Below, in pieces: positions 37,373 through 45,212 of a stretch of DNA of 64,000 nucleotides. Numbering within the stretch: the first letter of the stretch is position 1; each line of letters starts with the position of its first letter. The notes under the pieces were generated by a model, which was not told the DNA's origin, did not search any database, and was given only the letters and a program-made list of their open reading frames with translations. The position numbers were made by a program, and so were the translations under genes. The stretch spans positions 1-64,000 of the forward strand of contig JAPWHF010000014.1 in assembly GCA_027214125.1 (NCBI GenBank), in the 5' to 3' direction. The DNA is from Zoogloeaceae bacterium G21618-S1. Lineage in GTDB: Bacteria; Pseudomonadota; Gammaproteobacteria; Burkholderiales; Rhodocyclaceae.

Positions 37373-38845
37373 ATGAACGTCAAACGCTATTTTGCCCAGA
37401 CCGCCCGGGAAGCCCTGCGCCAGCTCAAGGAAGAGCTGGGCGCCGAAGCCATCGTGCTGTCGAATCGATCGGTCGACGGTGGCGTCGAGATCGTGGCCTT
37501 GCCGGCGGATGCGGTCGAGTTGCTCCATCAAAGCACCCGCAGCGCGCCGGCCGCCGCCAAACCGGCGTCCGTCAAAGCACCAGCGGCATCGCTCGCCCAT
37601 GACGATGACGAGGGCGAGGGCGACTACCGGGTTCAGTTGTCGTCCGCGCGCCGCCCGTCCGCGCCGGCAGCTCAGCCAACGCGTGCGCCCGCAGCCGCGC
37701 CGGCGCAACAGATTCGCCCGTTTCAGCCGCCACGCCTCGATCGCCCGGTGATGCATCACGAGGTGTTTCCCCGGCATGACGAGATGCGCGCCGCCGAGCC
37801 GCCGCGCACCGCACGCACCGAAGCACCGCGCCAGAGCGCCCCGGCCCCGCGCACAGTGCCGGCCGAGCCGCGCCGCGAAGAAGAGTCGGCCCGCATTCGT
37901 GCCTTGCAGGAAACCAATACCCGTCTGATGGAAGAGATGGGCGGCATTCGCGCCATGCTCGAACGCCAGCTCGCCGGCTTTGCCTGGGGCGAGGCCGGGC
38001 GTCAGGCGCCAGCGCGCAACCGCATGACCGGTGAGTTGCTCGAAGCCGGATTTTCGGCGCAGCTGGCACGCACGCTATGCGATGCCGTTGATCCGAATGC
38101 TGAATTGAGCGCCGCACGCAATGCGGTCAAAACCGCACTCAACCGGGGGCTGCGCGCCTTGTCGAATGATGCCGACGTGATCGACCGTGGCGGTGTGTAC
38201 GCGCTGGTCGGCCCGACCGGCGTGGGCAAGACCACCACCGCCGCCAAGCTCGCCGCGCGTTGCGTGGTGCGCCATGGTGCCGACAAGCTGGCCCTGATCA
38301 CCACCGACGGCTACCGGATCGGCGCACATGAACAACTGCGCATCTATGGCCGCATCCTCGGCGTGCCAGTGCACGTGGTGCGCGATGCCGGCGATCTGCG
38401 CCAGACCCTGGCGGACCTGCGCGACAAGCACATGGTGTTGATCGATACTGTGGGCATGTCGCAGCGCGACCGCATGGTCGGCGAACAGGCGGCCATGCTC
38501 ACCGGTGCCGGCAACGTCAATCGGCTGCTGCTGCTCAACGCCACCTGCCGCGGTGATACGCTCGACGACGTGGTGCGCGCCTACGACGGCCCCGAACTGG
38601 CTGGCTGCATTCTCACCAAGGTCGACGAGGCCGCCTCGCTCGCACCCGCGCTCGACGTCGCGGTGCGTCACGAGATGTCGGTCTACTACGTGGCCAATGG
38701 CCAGCGCGTGCCGGAAGACCTCCACTTGCCTAATCGGGCCTATCTGCTGCATCGCGCGATGAAAGCGGTGGACGAGGGCTCGCCCTACCACCTCAAAGGC
38801 GAAGAGGCGGGGCTGTTGATGGCCTCAGCCGGTGCCGGAGCCTGA
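37373..38845 (+). CDS. flhF: Flagellar biosynthesis GTPase FlhF
   Basis: A 490-residue SRP-type GTPase that determines site and number of polar flagella. The N-domain begins MNVKRYFAQTAREALRQ. A proline/alanine-rich linker (about 60-170) follows. The NG domain has G1 GPTGVGKTTTAAK (about 280-292), ITTDGYRIGAHEQLRIY, G3 DTVGMSQRD and G4 TKVDE. The GTPase motifs look intact. The start follows GGAG. The next gene, one base after the stop, is an FlhG-like partner. Confidence 0.95.
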   Translation: MNVKRYFAQTAREALRQLKEELGAEAIVLSNRSVDGGVEIVALPADAVELLHQSTRSAPAAAKPASVKAPAASLAHDDDEGEGDYRVQLSSARRPSAPAAQPTRAPAAAPAQQIRPFQPPRLDRPVMHHEVFPRHDEMRAAEPPRTARTEAPRQSAPAPRTVPAEPRREEESARIRALQETNTRLMEEMGGIRAMLERQLAGFAWGEAGRQAPARNRMTGELLEAGFSAQLARTLCDAVDPNAELSAARNAVKTALNRGLRALSNDADVIDRGGVYALVGPTGVGKTTTAAKLAARCVVRHGADKLALITTDGYRIGAHEQLRIYGRILGVPVHVVRDAGDLRQTLADLRDKHMVLIDTVGMSQRDRMVGEQAAMLTGAGNVNRLLLLNATCRGDTLDDVVRAYDGPELAGCILTKVDEAASLAPALDVAVRHEMSVYYVANGQRVPEDLHLPNRAYLLHRAMKAVDEGSPYHLKGEEAGLLMASAGAGA

Positions 38846-38846
38846 C

Positions 38847-39635
38847 ATGATTGACGGGCGCGAAGACCAAGCCGCGGGGCTGCGGCGCTTGTTTCGCAAG
38901 GCACCGCCGACGGTTGTTGCGGTGTTCTCCACCGGTCATGTGCCCACCAGAACCGCGGCGCAGGCGATCAGCCGGCTGGGAGGGCAGGCGCATCGCGTGC
39001 TGGTGCTCGATGAAGCGGCCGGCGCGTCCAGTCTGGCCGAGGTGTGGGGGCATGCGCCGGGCGGCGATCTGCTGCATGTGCTTGACGACCGTCAATCGCT
39101 CGACGGCCTGTTGCTGCCGGTGCCCGGTTTGATGGGGCGCCTGCCGACCGCGGCGGTGGCCATGGCGCTGCCGCTGCTCGACGACGAGCGTCGGGCGCAA
39201 CTGCTCACCCATTTACAGTCCTTGCAGCGGCGCACGCGGTTCATGGTCATCCATGCCTCGGTGCAGGCGCTGGACCCGGTGTCGCCCTTTGTGTTTGCCG
39301 CGCCACGCCATCTGGTGCTGGCCGAAGCCAGCGGGCGCGGTGCGACCGAAGCCTATGCCTGCATCAAGGCGTTGGCGGCACAGGGCGCCGGATCCTTGCA
39401 TGTGTCGGTCGCGCGGGCGCGCGATCGCGCCGATGCGCGGGCCTTCTTCGATCGGCTGGCAGATCTGGTGCGCGACAAGGTGGGGATCCCGCTCGCCTGG
39501 GTCGGGCAGGTCGAGCACGATGATCTGGCCGGGCCCTTGTTGCACCACGCAGCTTTACCGCGTGAGGCGGAGGCGGCCTTCTTGCGGCGGCTGCATGGCT
39601 GGCGACACACCGGGGCGTCGGCAACGCGGTCTTAG
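38847..39635 (+). CDS. FlhG/FleN-like protein lacking ATPase motifs
   Basis: A 262-residue protein in the flhG position. Its N-terminus keeps DQAAGLRRLF, the helix by which FlhG stimulates the FlhF GTPase. The deviant Walker A (KGGVGKT in FlhG) is replaced by TGHVPTRT, with no lysine. The Walker B aspartate region reads MVIHAS instead of the usual LIDTAAG. So it looks like a MinD-fold relative that cannot bind ATP in the normal way. ATG 38847 with GGAG upstream is chosen. It is likely coexpressed with flhF, and a terminator separates it from fliA. Confidence 0.7.
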   Translation: MIDGREDQAAGLRRLFRKAPPTVVAVFSTGHVPTRTAAQAISRLGGQAHRVLVLDEAAGASSLAEVWGHAPGGDLLHVLDDRQSLDGLLLPVPGLMGRLPTAAVAMALPLLDDERRAQLLTHLQSLQRRTRFMVIHASVQALDPVSPFVFAAPRHLVLAEASGRGATEAYACIKALAAQGAGSLHVSVARARDRADARAFFDRLADLVRDKVGIPLAWVGQVEHDDLAGPLLHHAALPREAEAAFLRRLHGWRHTGASATRS

Positions 39636-39681
39636 TCCATCGATGGGGTCAGATAAGCTGTTTTTGCGCCATGAAGAGAAT

Positions 39682-39706
39682 AAGGCGGTAAGAAAGCGCC
39701 TTTTTT
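39682..39706 (+). terminator. Terminator after the FlhG-like gene
   Basis: Short stem AAGGCG / CGCCTT with a 9-base loop, then TTTT. It lies about 47 bases after the stop and implies that fliA has its own promoter. Confidence 0.7.
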
Positions 39707-39750
39707 GGAGTGCAGTAAATGGGTAAAGCACGGACAATAGGGCGTATCGG

Positions 39751-39774
39751 GCTTCATGGCGACGGCCATGAAGC
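39751..39774. repeat. Perfect 10-bp inverted repeat in the fliA leader
   Basis: GCTTCATGGC and GCCATGAAGC around a GACG tetraloop, 46 bases before the fliA ATG. It could be an RNA hairpin in the leader or a dyad operator. No T-tract follows, so it is not a terminator. Confidence 0.6.
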
Positions 39775-39820
39775 GAGTCGAGTCCCCGGTCTGGGGCTGC
39801 ACCACTGAACGGGCCACTGC

Positions 39821-40588
39821 ATGTACACCGCATCCGGCACACTTGATCGCGACCAGTTGGTGACGCATTACGCGCCGCTGGTCAAACGCATTGCCTACCA
39901 CTTGATGGCCAAGTTGCCAGCCAGTGTGCAGGTCGATGACATTATTCAGAACGGCATGATCGGGCTGCTCGACGCCATTGGTCGCTACGAAGAGGGCTTG
40001 GGCGCGCAGTTCGAGACCTACGCCGTGCAGCGGATTCGTGGCTCCATGCTTGATGGTTTGCGCGAAAACGACTGGCTACCACGCAGCCTGCGTCGCGACA
40101 TGCGCCGCATCGAGGGGGCGATTCACGAACTGGAGCAGCAGAACGGGCGTCACCCGACCGAGCGAGAACTGGCCGACACCTTGGGCATGGCGCTGGCCGA
40201 GTACCAGAAAATGCTGCAAGACGCCCGCGGTCATCAATTGGTGTATTTCGAAGACTTCACAGACGGCAATGATGACGATTATCTCGAGCGTCATGCGGTC
40301 GGTCATGAAGGCGATCCGCTGGATGCCTTGCTCGATCAGAGCATGCGTGACATTCTCGTGGCCTCCATCGACGATCTACCCGAGCGCGAAAAGATGGTGA
40401 TGGGTCTCTACTACGAGGAAGACCTCAACCTGCGCGAAATTGGCGAGGTTCTCGGCGTGTCCGAGTCACGCGTGTGTCAATTGCACAGCCAGGCCATCGC
40501 CCGCTTGCGCTCCCGGATTCACGGCACCAAAGGCGGCCCCAAGGCACGGCGTGGGCGCCCGCCCAAGAACGCTGCCGACGCGGCCTGA
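39821..40588 (+). CDS. fliA: RNA polymerase sigma factor FliA (sigma-28)
   Basis: A 255-residue flagellar sigma factor. Region 2 is YAPLVKRIAYHLMAKLPASVQVDDIIQNGMIGLLDAIGRYE, with RIRGSMLDGLRENDWLPRSLRR. Region 3 has HPTERELADTLGM. Region 4 is LPEREKMVMGLYYEEDLNLREIGEVLGVSESRVCQLHSQA. It should read the class III genes and is held by FlgM (56243-56539). Two matching sigma-28-type promoters are seen in this window. The C-terminus has a basic tail (KGGPKARRGRPPK) beyond the usual end. Confidence 0.97.
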   Translation: MYTASGTLDRDQLVTHYAPLVKRIAYHLMAKLPASVQVDDIIQNGMIGLLDAIGRYEEGLGAQFETYAVQRIRGSMLDGLRENDWLPRSLRRDMRRIEGAIHELEQQNGRHPTERELADTLGMALAEYQKMLQDARGHQLVYFEDFTDGNDDDYLERHAVGHEGDPLDALLDQSMRDILVASIDDLPEREKMVMGLYYEEDLNLREIGEVLGVSESRVCQLHSQAIARLRSRIHGTKGGPKARRGRPPKNAADAA

Positions 40589-40611
40589 TCGCCTAGGAGA
40601 CGGCTTCAGTC

Positions 40612-41352
40612 ATGGATAGCATCAGCCTGATCGGACTGGTTCTCGGCCTGGCCGCCATTTTGGTGGGGCAGGTGCTCGAGGGCGGGCATATCAGTTCGCT
40701 GGTTCAGCCGACTGCGTTCATGATCGTGATTGGCGGTACGCTCGGTGCCGTCATGCTGCAAAGCCCCTTGCGCGTGTTCACCGACGGCATGCGCATGGCT
40801 AAATGGATTGTCGTGCCGCCTGCGGCAACGCATGGCGAACTGATTGGCCGCGTGGTCGGCTGGAGTCACGTGGCACGCCGTGAAGGTCTGCTGGCGCTGG
40901 AAAATCAGATTGCCGGGGTGGGAGATACCTTTACGCAGAAAGGCATTCAGTTGCTCGTCGATGGTGTGGAGCCCGACCGCCTGCGCGATGTCATGGAGGT
41001 TGAAATCACCGCTTGGGAAAGCCGGATGAAACTCGGTGCCAAGATCTGGGAAGCCGCTGGGGGCTATGCGCCGACCATCGGCATTCTCGGTGCGGTGATG
41101 GGCTTGATTCACGTGATGGAAAACCTCTCCGATCCGTCGAAACTCGGTGCCGGTATTGCGGTGGCCTTTGTGGCAACCATCTACGGCGTGGGCTTCGCCA
41201 ACCTGGTGTTCTTGCCGATGGCCAAGAAGCTGCAGGCACACGTCGCGCGTCTGGTGTCGCTGCGAGAGATGCTGGTCGACGGCCTCGTGGGCATTGCCAA
41301 TGGTGACAATCCGCGCATCATCGAGAGCCGGTTGCAGGGCTACGACGTTTGA
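40612..41352 (+). CDS. motC: Flagellar motor stator protein MotC (MotA family)
   Basis: A 246-residue stator A-subunit with four membrane segments. VIGGTLGAVMLQSP, WEAAGGYAPTIGILGAVMGLIHVMENL and AVAFVATIYGVGFANLVFLPMAKKL are typical of MotA/PomA, with the torque-generating charged residues in the cytoplasmic loop (about 60-165). It pairs with MotD (45213-46082), from which it is separated here by 3.9 kb of other genes. It is coexpressed with fliA, 23 bases upstream, and has a good AGGAGA ribosome site. Confidence 0.95.
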   Translation: MDSISLIGLVLGLAAILVGQVLEGGHISSLVQPTAFMIVIGGTLGAVMLQSPLRVFTDGMRMAKWIVVPPAATHGELIGRVVGWSHVARREGLLALENQIAGVGDTFTQKGIQLLVDGVEPDRLRDVMEVEITAWESRMKLGAKIWEAAGGYAPTIGILGAVMGLIHVMENLSDPSKLGAGIAVAFVATIYGVGFANLVFLPMAKKLQAHVARLVSLREMLVDGLVGIANGDNPRIIESRLQGYDV

Positions 41353-41432
41353 TTCCGGATGCGGCCGGGCCTCGGTCGCATCACGTATTCCGTGTCTCGC
41401 GTCACAAATAATTCATGTGTTTTCCGTGTCAT

Positions 41433-41448
41433 TTCGATAATATTCGAA
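41433..41448. promoter_or_regulatory. ArsR operator overlapping the ars promoter
   Basis: TTCGA-TAATAT-TCGAA is a perfect 5-base-arm dyad, ending two bases before the arsR ATG. GATAAT (41436-41441) within it can be the -10 box, so ArsR binding would block initiation. The transcript would start almost at the ATG, and no ribosome site is present. Confidence 0.7.
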
Positions 41449-41450
41449 TT

Positions 41451-41804
41451 ATGGAAATTAAAGACGCTGCGCAGCTGTTGTCGGCACTCGGGCACGACGC
41501 CCGGCTGAGCATTTTTCGTTTGCTGGTCGAAGCCGGCCCCGCAGGCCTCAACGCGGGCGCTATCAGTGATGCGCTGGCCATGCCGCCGGCGTCGGCATCC
41601 TTTCATCTGGCGCATTTGAGCCGGGTGGGGCTGATCCAGGGGCAGCGGGCGCATCGCTTCATCCACTACTCGGCCAATTTTTCGAGCATGGATGCGCTGA
41701 TCGTCTTTCTGACCCGCAACTGCTGTCAGGGTGAAGCCTGCCTGCCACTGACTGCGGCGTGCGATACCCGAGGCACGCGCCGGGTTCATATGACGGGCGA
41801 TTGA
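41451..41804 (+). CDS. arsR: Arsenic-responsive repressor ArsR
   Basis: A 117-residue winged-helix repressor of the ArsR/SmtB family: AAQLLSALGHDARLSIFRLL, then the recognition helix ASASFHLAHLSRVGLI and wing GQRAHRFIHYS. Arsenite-sensing cysteines are C-terminal (NCCQGEACL), like the CC...C arrangement of the Acidithiobacillus-type ArsR, and not in the DNA-binding helix as in E. coli ArsR. It heads arsR-arsC-ACR3. The operator overlaps its own promoter. ATG 41451 is chosen; no ribosome site precedes it. Confidence 0.93.
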   Translation: MEIKDAAQLLSALGHDARLSIFRLLVEAGPAGLNAGAISDALAMPPASASFHLAHLSRVGLIQGQRAHRFIHYSANFSSMDALIVFLTRNCCQGEACLPLTAACDTRGTRRVHMTGD

Positions 41805-41848
41805 GATCGCAATAACAAACTGAGGTGGGGCAGGGCCCCAGGGACATC

Positions 41849-42262
41849 ATGCCTGACCTGAAAACCGTGCTGGTGCTGTGCACCGGCAACTCCTGCCGCT
41901 CGCAAATGGCCGAGTCGATACTCAACCACGATCTGGCGGGCCGGGTGCGCGCCTTGTCAGCCGGGACCGCGCCGCAGCCCAAGGTGGCCGATGGTGCCAT
42001 CGCGGCGCTGACGCAGGCCGGCCTGCCCACCGAGGGATTGACGCCCAAGGATGTGTCGGCTGTGCTCAACGAGGTCATCGACTTGGTGGTGACGGTGTGT
42101 GACAACGCCAAGGAGAGCTGCCCCATTTTTCCGCGGCCGGTGCCGCGCATCCATGTGCCGTTTCACGATCCGCATGGCGAGCCGCTCGATAGTTTCATCG
42201 CCGTGCGCGACGAGATTCGTGCCCGCCTGCTGCCCCTCGTGCGCGACGCGCTCGATCTTTAA
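41849..42262 (+). CDS. arsC: Arsenate reductase, thioredoxin-coupled type
   Basis: A 137-residue enzyme of the low-molecular-weight phosphatase fold. The active-site loop CTGNSCRSQMAES contains the nucleophilic Cys (about residue 11). TVCDNAKESCP (Cys about 83 and 90) provides the redox shuttle of pI258-type arsenate reductases, which are recycled by thioredoxin. It reduces arsenate to arsenite for export by the next gene. The start at 41849 follows AGGGA; GTG 41825 is less likely. Confidence 0.94.
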   Translation: MPDLKTVLVLCTGNSCRSQMAESILNHDLAGRVRALSAGTAPQPKVADGAIAALTQAGLPTEGLTPKDVSAVLNEVIDLVVTVCDNAKESCPIFPRPVPRIHVPFHDPHGEPLDSFIAVRDEIRARLLPLVRDALDL

Positions 42263-42274
42263 TCGGAGGACGCC

Positions 42275-43354
42275 ATGTCTGCACAATGTGAAGTCACGGC
42301 CAAGGCGATCGCCGGTGCGCCGATCAGTTTTTTTGAACGCTATCTGACGGTTTGGGTGTTTCTGTGCATCTTTGCCGGCATCGCGCTAGGTCAGTTGGCG
42401 CCGGGCGTGTTCCAGGCGCTCGGCCGGCTGGAGATTGCTCAGGTCAACCTGCCGGTGGGCCTGCTGATCTGGGTGATGATCATCCCGATGCTGATGAAGA
42501 TCGACTTCGGCGCGCTGCACGAGGTGCGCGAGCAGAAGCACAGCATGGCCATCACCCTGGTGGTGAATTGGGCGATCAAACCCTTCACCATGGCCGCGCT
42601 GGGCTGGCTGTTCATCCGCCATGTGTTCGCGCCGTGGCTGCCGGCCGATCAGATCGACAGCTATATCGCGGGCTTGATCTTGCTGGGGGCGGCGCCGTGC
42701 ACGGCCATGGTGTTCGTGTGGAGCAACCTGTGCCGGGGCAATGCCAACTTCACGCTGACCCAGGTGGCGCTCAATGATCTGGTGATGGTCTTCGCCTTCG
42801 CGCCCATCGTCGCACTGCTGCTCGGGGTGTCATCCATTCCAGTGCCGTGGGACACGCTCTTCCTGTCGGTGGTGATGTACATCGTCATTCCGCTGGCGAT
42901 CGCGCAGTTCTTCCGCAAGCGCTTGCTCAAGCGCGGCCGGGCGAACTTCGACGCCGCATTGGGGCGGATCGGGCCGTTCTCGATCATGGCCTTGCTGGCC
43001 ACGCTGGTGCTGCTGTTTTCCTTCCAGGGCGGCACCATCGTTGCCCAGCCGGCGATCATCGCTATGCTGGCGGTGCCCATCCTGCTGCAGACCTTGCTGA
43101 TTGCCGGCCTCGGCTACGTACTCAACCAGCGCCTGCGGGTGCGCCATGACGTGGCCGGCCCGTCGACCATGATCGGCGCCTCCAACTTTTTTGAGTTGGC
43201 GGTGGCGGTGGCGATCGTGCTCTACGGTTTCGACTCTGGCGCGGCGCTGGCGACCGTGGTCGGCGTGCTGATCGAGGTGCCGGTAATGCTGTGGCTGGTG
43301 CGGACGGTCAATGCCAGCAAGGGGTGGTACGAGCGGGGGCAGCAGCGCGCCTAA
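42275..43354 (+). CDS. arsB: ACR3-family arsenite efflux permease
   Basis: A 359-residue inner-membrane transporter with ten predicted helices. The family core GAAPCTAMVFVWSNLCRGNANFTL contains the essential cysteine, and TLVLLFSFQGGTIV and MIGASNFFELAVAVAIVLYGFDSGAAL follow. It exports arsenite using the proton motive force. It lies 12 bases after arsC with a GGAGG ribosome site. It converges on the chemoreceptor gene with only 21 bases between the stops and no terminator visible. Confidence 0.95.
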   Translation: MSAQCEVTAKAIAGAPISFFERYLTVWVFLCIFAGIALGQLAPGVFQALGRLEIAQVNLPVGLLIWVMIIPMLMKIDFGALHEVREQKHSMAITLVVNWAIKPFTMAALGWLFIRHVFAPWLPADQIDSYIAGLILLGAAPCTAMVFVWSNLCRGNANFTLTQVALNDLVMVFAFAPIVALLLGVSSIPVPWDTLFLSVVMYIVIPLAIAQFFRKRLLKRGRANFDAALGRIGPFSIMALLATLVLLFSFQGGTIVAQPAIIAMLAVPILLQTLLIAGLGYVLNQRLRVRHDVAGPSTMIGASNFFELAVAVAIVLYGFDSGAALATVVGVLIEVPVMLWLVRTVNASKGWYERGQQRA

Positions 43355-43375
43355 TGTACGCGCTGCGACCGGGGC

Positions 43376-45001
43376 TCACAGGCGGAAGCTGGCGACCGAA
43401 CCTTTGAGGTCGCCGGCCAGGTTGCGGAGCTGATCTGCCGCACCGGCCATGCGTCCGAGGGCTGACTGGTTGGCTCGCACCTGCTCGGCCATGTCTTCGA
43501 CATTGCGACTGATATGGCTGCTTGAGTCGCTTTGCTCGCGCACCGCGCGGGTGATTTCCCCGACCTCCGCTGTGGTGTGGCTGACTGAATCATTGGCCTC
43601 GCCAAGCGCCTCGGAGGCCAGTCGCATCCCGTTCCGGCTGTCTTCCAGCGATTCAAGTCCCTTGTTTAGCGCCTTTTCCAGAGTGCGCGCCTGCTCGCCA
43701 AGCACATGGGTGATGCCGTCGATCTGGCTGGCCGACTGGCCGGATTTCTCGGCCAGTTTGCGCACTTCATCGGCCACCACCGCAAAGCCGCGACCTTGTT
43801 CGCCTGCGCGGGCCGCTTCGATGGCCGCGTTCAGCGCCAGCAGATTGGTTTGCTCGGCAATCTCACGCACCTGCTGGGTCATGGTGGTGATTTCCTGCGC
43901 ACTCTTGAAAAAGGCTTGCGCGGTCTCGGTGACGCCGCGCATGACACTGGCCGAGCCTTCGACAGACTTCGACAAGGTGTCGAGTCGGGCGGCGGCGCGG
44001 GAGGAGGCTTCGAGGCCTTTTTCGGACAATGCGCTCAGCCGTTCGGTGTTGCCGCTGATACGCTGGATGGCGGCGGTGACAGTGTCCACGCCATGCGCGG
44101 TGTCACCGGCAGCTTCGGTCTGGCGTTCGGCAGATTCTGCCGCTTTACGCGATTCCGTGGCCACTTCGCCCGCTGCAGCGTCGACGCTGTCGACGGATTT
44201 GGCCACCCGGCCGATGAGCTGGCCCAGATCATTGCGGATCGATTCTGCGCTGCGTGCGATGCGTCCCAGTTCATCCCGCGTGTGGGCCCGGATCGGTTGG
44301 CTGAAATCGCCTTTTGAGAGCGCGAGCAGCCCACTTTCGAGCTCGCGTGCTGGGCCAATGAGCTGACTGCGCAGCAGCCACAAGAAGAGCGCAAAGGCCA
44401 TGGCGCAAGCGATCGCCATGAGTGCGGCGGTGATGACGATGGCCTGGCGGGCGTCGGCCTTTATGGCATCGGTGCGCTCGGCAATCTGTGCGTTTACCAG
44501 GGCGGCGAGATCATCAAGGTGTTTGCCTGCGGCTTTGTCTGCATCTCGCACATTTTTCTCCAGCGCGTAAATGTCATAGCTGACGCGGTAGGCCGAGAGC
44601 GCATCGCCATAGGACTCGCGCAGTGCGTGGTGTGCGGTCAGAAACTCTTTGGAGAGTGCCTTGGTCTGCTCATTGACGAGCGGGGAGGCGGCCAGGGTTG
44701 TCAGGGCTGCCTGCAGTGCGTCCTGTTTTTTTCCGTAGGCGAGCCAGTAGTCAGCCGTTATTTCGTCTTCGGTGATGCGCAGGAGAATGTTCTTCCAGTC
44801 GAGCAACTGGGAGAGGAAGACCGTTTTGTTTTCGGCCAATTTGAATTGTTCGGAATGAAGCGCATCGACTTCGCTGGTGAGGGTGTCGATGGCGCGGTAT
44901 TGCAGGAGCAGCCCGACGCAGGCCGCCACCAACAGGAGGGTGGTGCCGCCACCACAGATCAGCAGCAGTTTGTTGCGGATGCTGGACAGGATGAAGTTCA
45001 T
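43376..45001 (-). CDS. Methyl-accepting chemotaxis protein
   Basis: A 541-residue chemoreceptor. Membrane helix 1 (about 8-30) and a helical periplasmic sensor of about 155 residues (30-185, four-helix-bundle type, [13 protein letters not shown]) are followed by helix 2 (about 187-210) and HAMP (211-265). The signalling hairpin tip [41 protein letters not shown] is canonical. The ligand is unknown. There is no C-terminal NWETF-type tether. A sigma-28-type promoter lies 37 bases upstream of the ATG at 45001. It sits between acr3 and motD on the opposite strand. Confidence 0.93.
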   Translation of the reverse strand: MNFILSSIRNKLLLICGGGTTLLLVAACVGLLLQYRAIDTLTSEVDALHSEQFKLAENKTVFLSQLLDWKNILLRITEDEITADYWLAYGKKQDALQAALTTLAASPLVNEQTKALSKEFLTAHHALRESYGDALSAYRVSYDIYALEKNVRDADKAAGKHLDDLAALVNAQIAERTDAIKADARQAIVITAALMAIACAMAFALFLWLLRSQLIGPARELESGLLALSKGDFSQPIRAHTRDELGRIARSAESIRNDLGQLIGRVAKSVDSVDAAAGEVATESRKAAESAERQTEAAGDTAHGVDTVTAAIQRISGNTERLSALSEKGLEASSRAAARLDTLSKSVEGSASVMRGVTETAQAFFKSAQEITTMTQQVREIAEQTNLLALNAAIEAARAGEQGRGFAVVADEVRKLAEKSGQSASQIDGITHVLGEQARTLEKALNKGLESLEDSRNGMRLASEALGEANDSVSHTTAEVGEITRAVREQSDSSSHISRNVEDMAEQVRANQSALGRMAGAADQLRNLAGDLKGSVASFRL

Positions 45002-45037
45002 GATCGGGCCATCGGTGGAAGTCAAAGTTGACGTCAA

Positions 45038-45064
45038 CGTACGGCCGCCGTGAGCGATTCTTTA
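45038..45064 (-). promoter_or_regulatory. Sigma-28 (FliA)-type promoter of the chemoreceptor gene
   Basis: Minus strand TAAAGAAT, 11-base spacer, GCCGTACG; consensus is TAAAGTTT-N11-GCCGATAA. Initiation would fall about 30 bases before the MCP start codon, in agreement with chemoreceptors being class III genes. Confidence 0.75.
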
Positions 45065-45157
45065 GCGAGAAAAACCCGTATTTGTCGAGGCGTCGATACG
45101 GTGCTTATAGGGATGGTGCTCAAGGGTGTCGGTGCGATGCCGTTATGGGTCCGAGGG

Positions 45158-45172
45158 TGGCACAAACGTTGC
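45158..45172 (+). promoter_or_regulatory. Sigma-54-type promoter of motD
   Basis: TGGCAC-AAACG-TTGC has GG and GC exactly 10 bases apart and matches the -24/-12 consensus at all core positions. Predicted initiation is about 45184, 29 bases before the motD ATG. No enhancer site for a sigma-54 activator was identified. Confidence 0.8.
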
Positions 45173-45212
45173 GTTAATTGGTTGTGATGTCACCGAAGGA
45201 CCGGACGCCGCC

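Noticed and set aside
39721-39790. Riboswitch-like structure (c-di-GMP GEMM or guanidine-II) in the fliA leader
   Set aside because: The stem with GACG loop is clear, but the conserved GEMM core is absent and the ACGR loop pair of guanidine-II is not met; only one strong stem exists.
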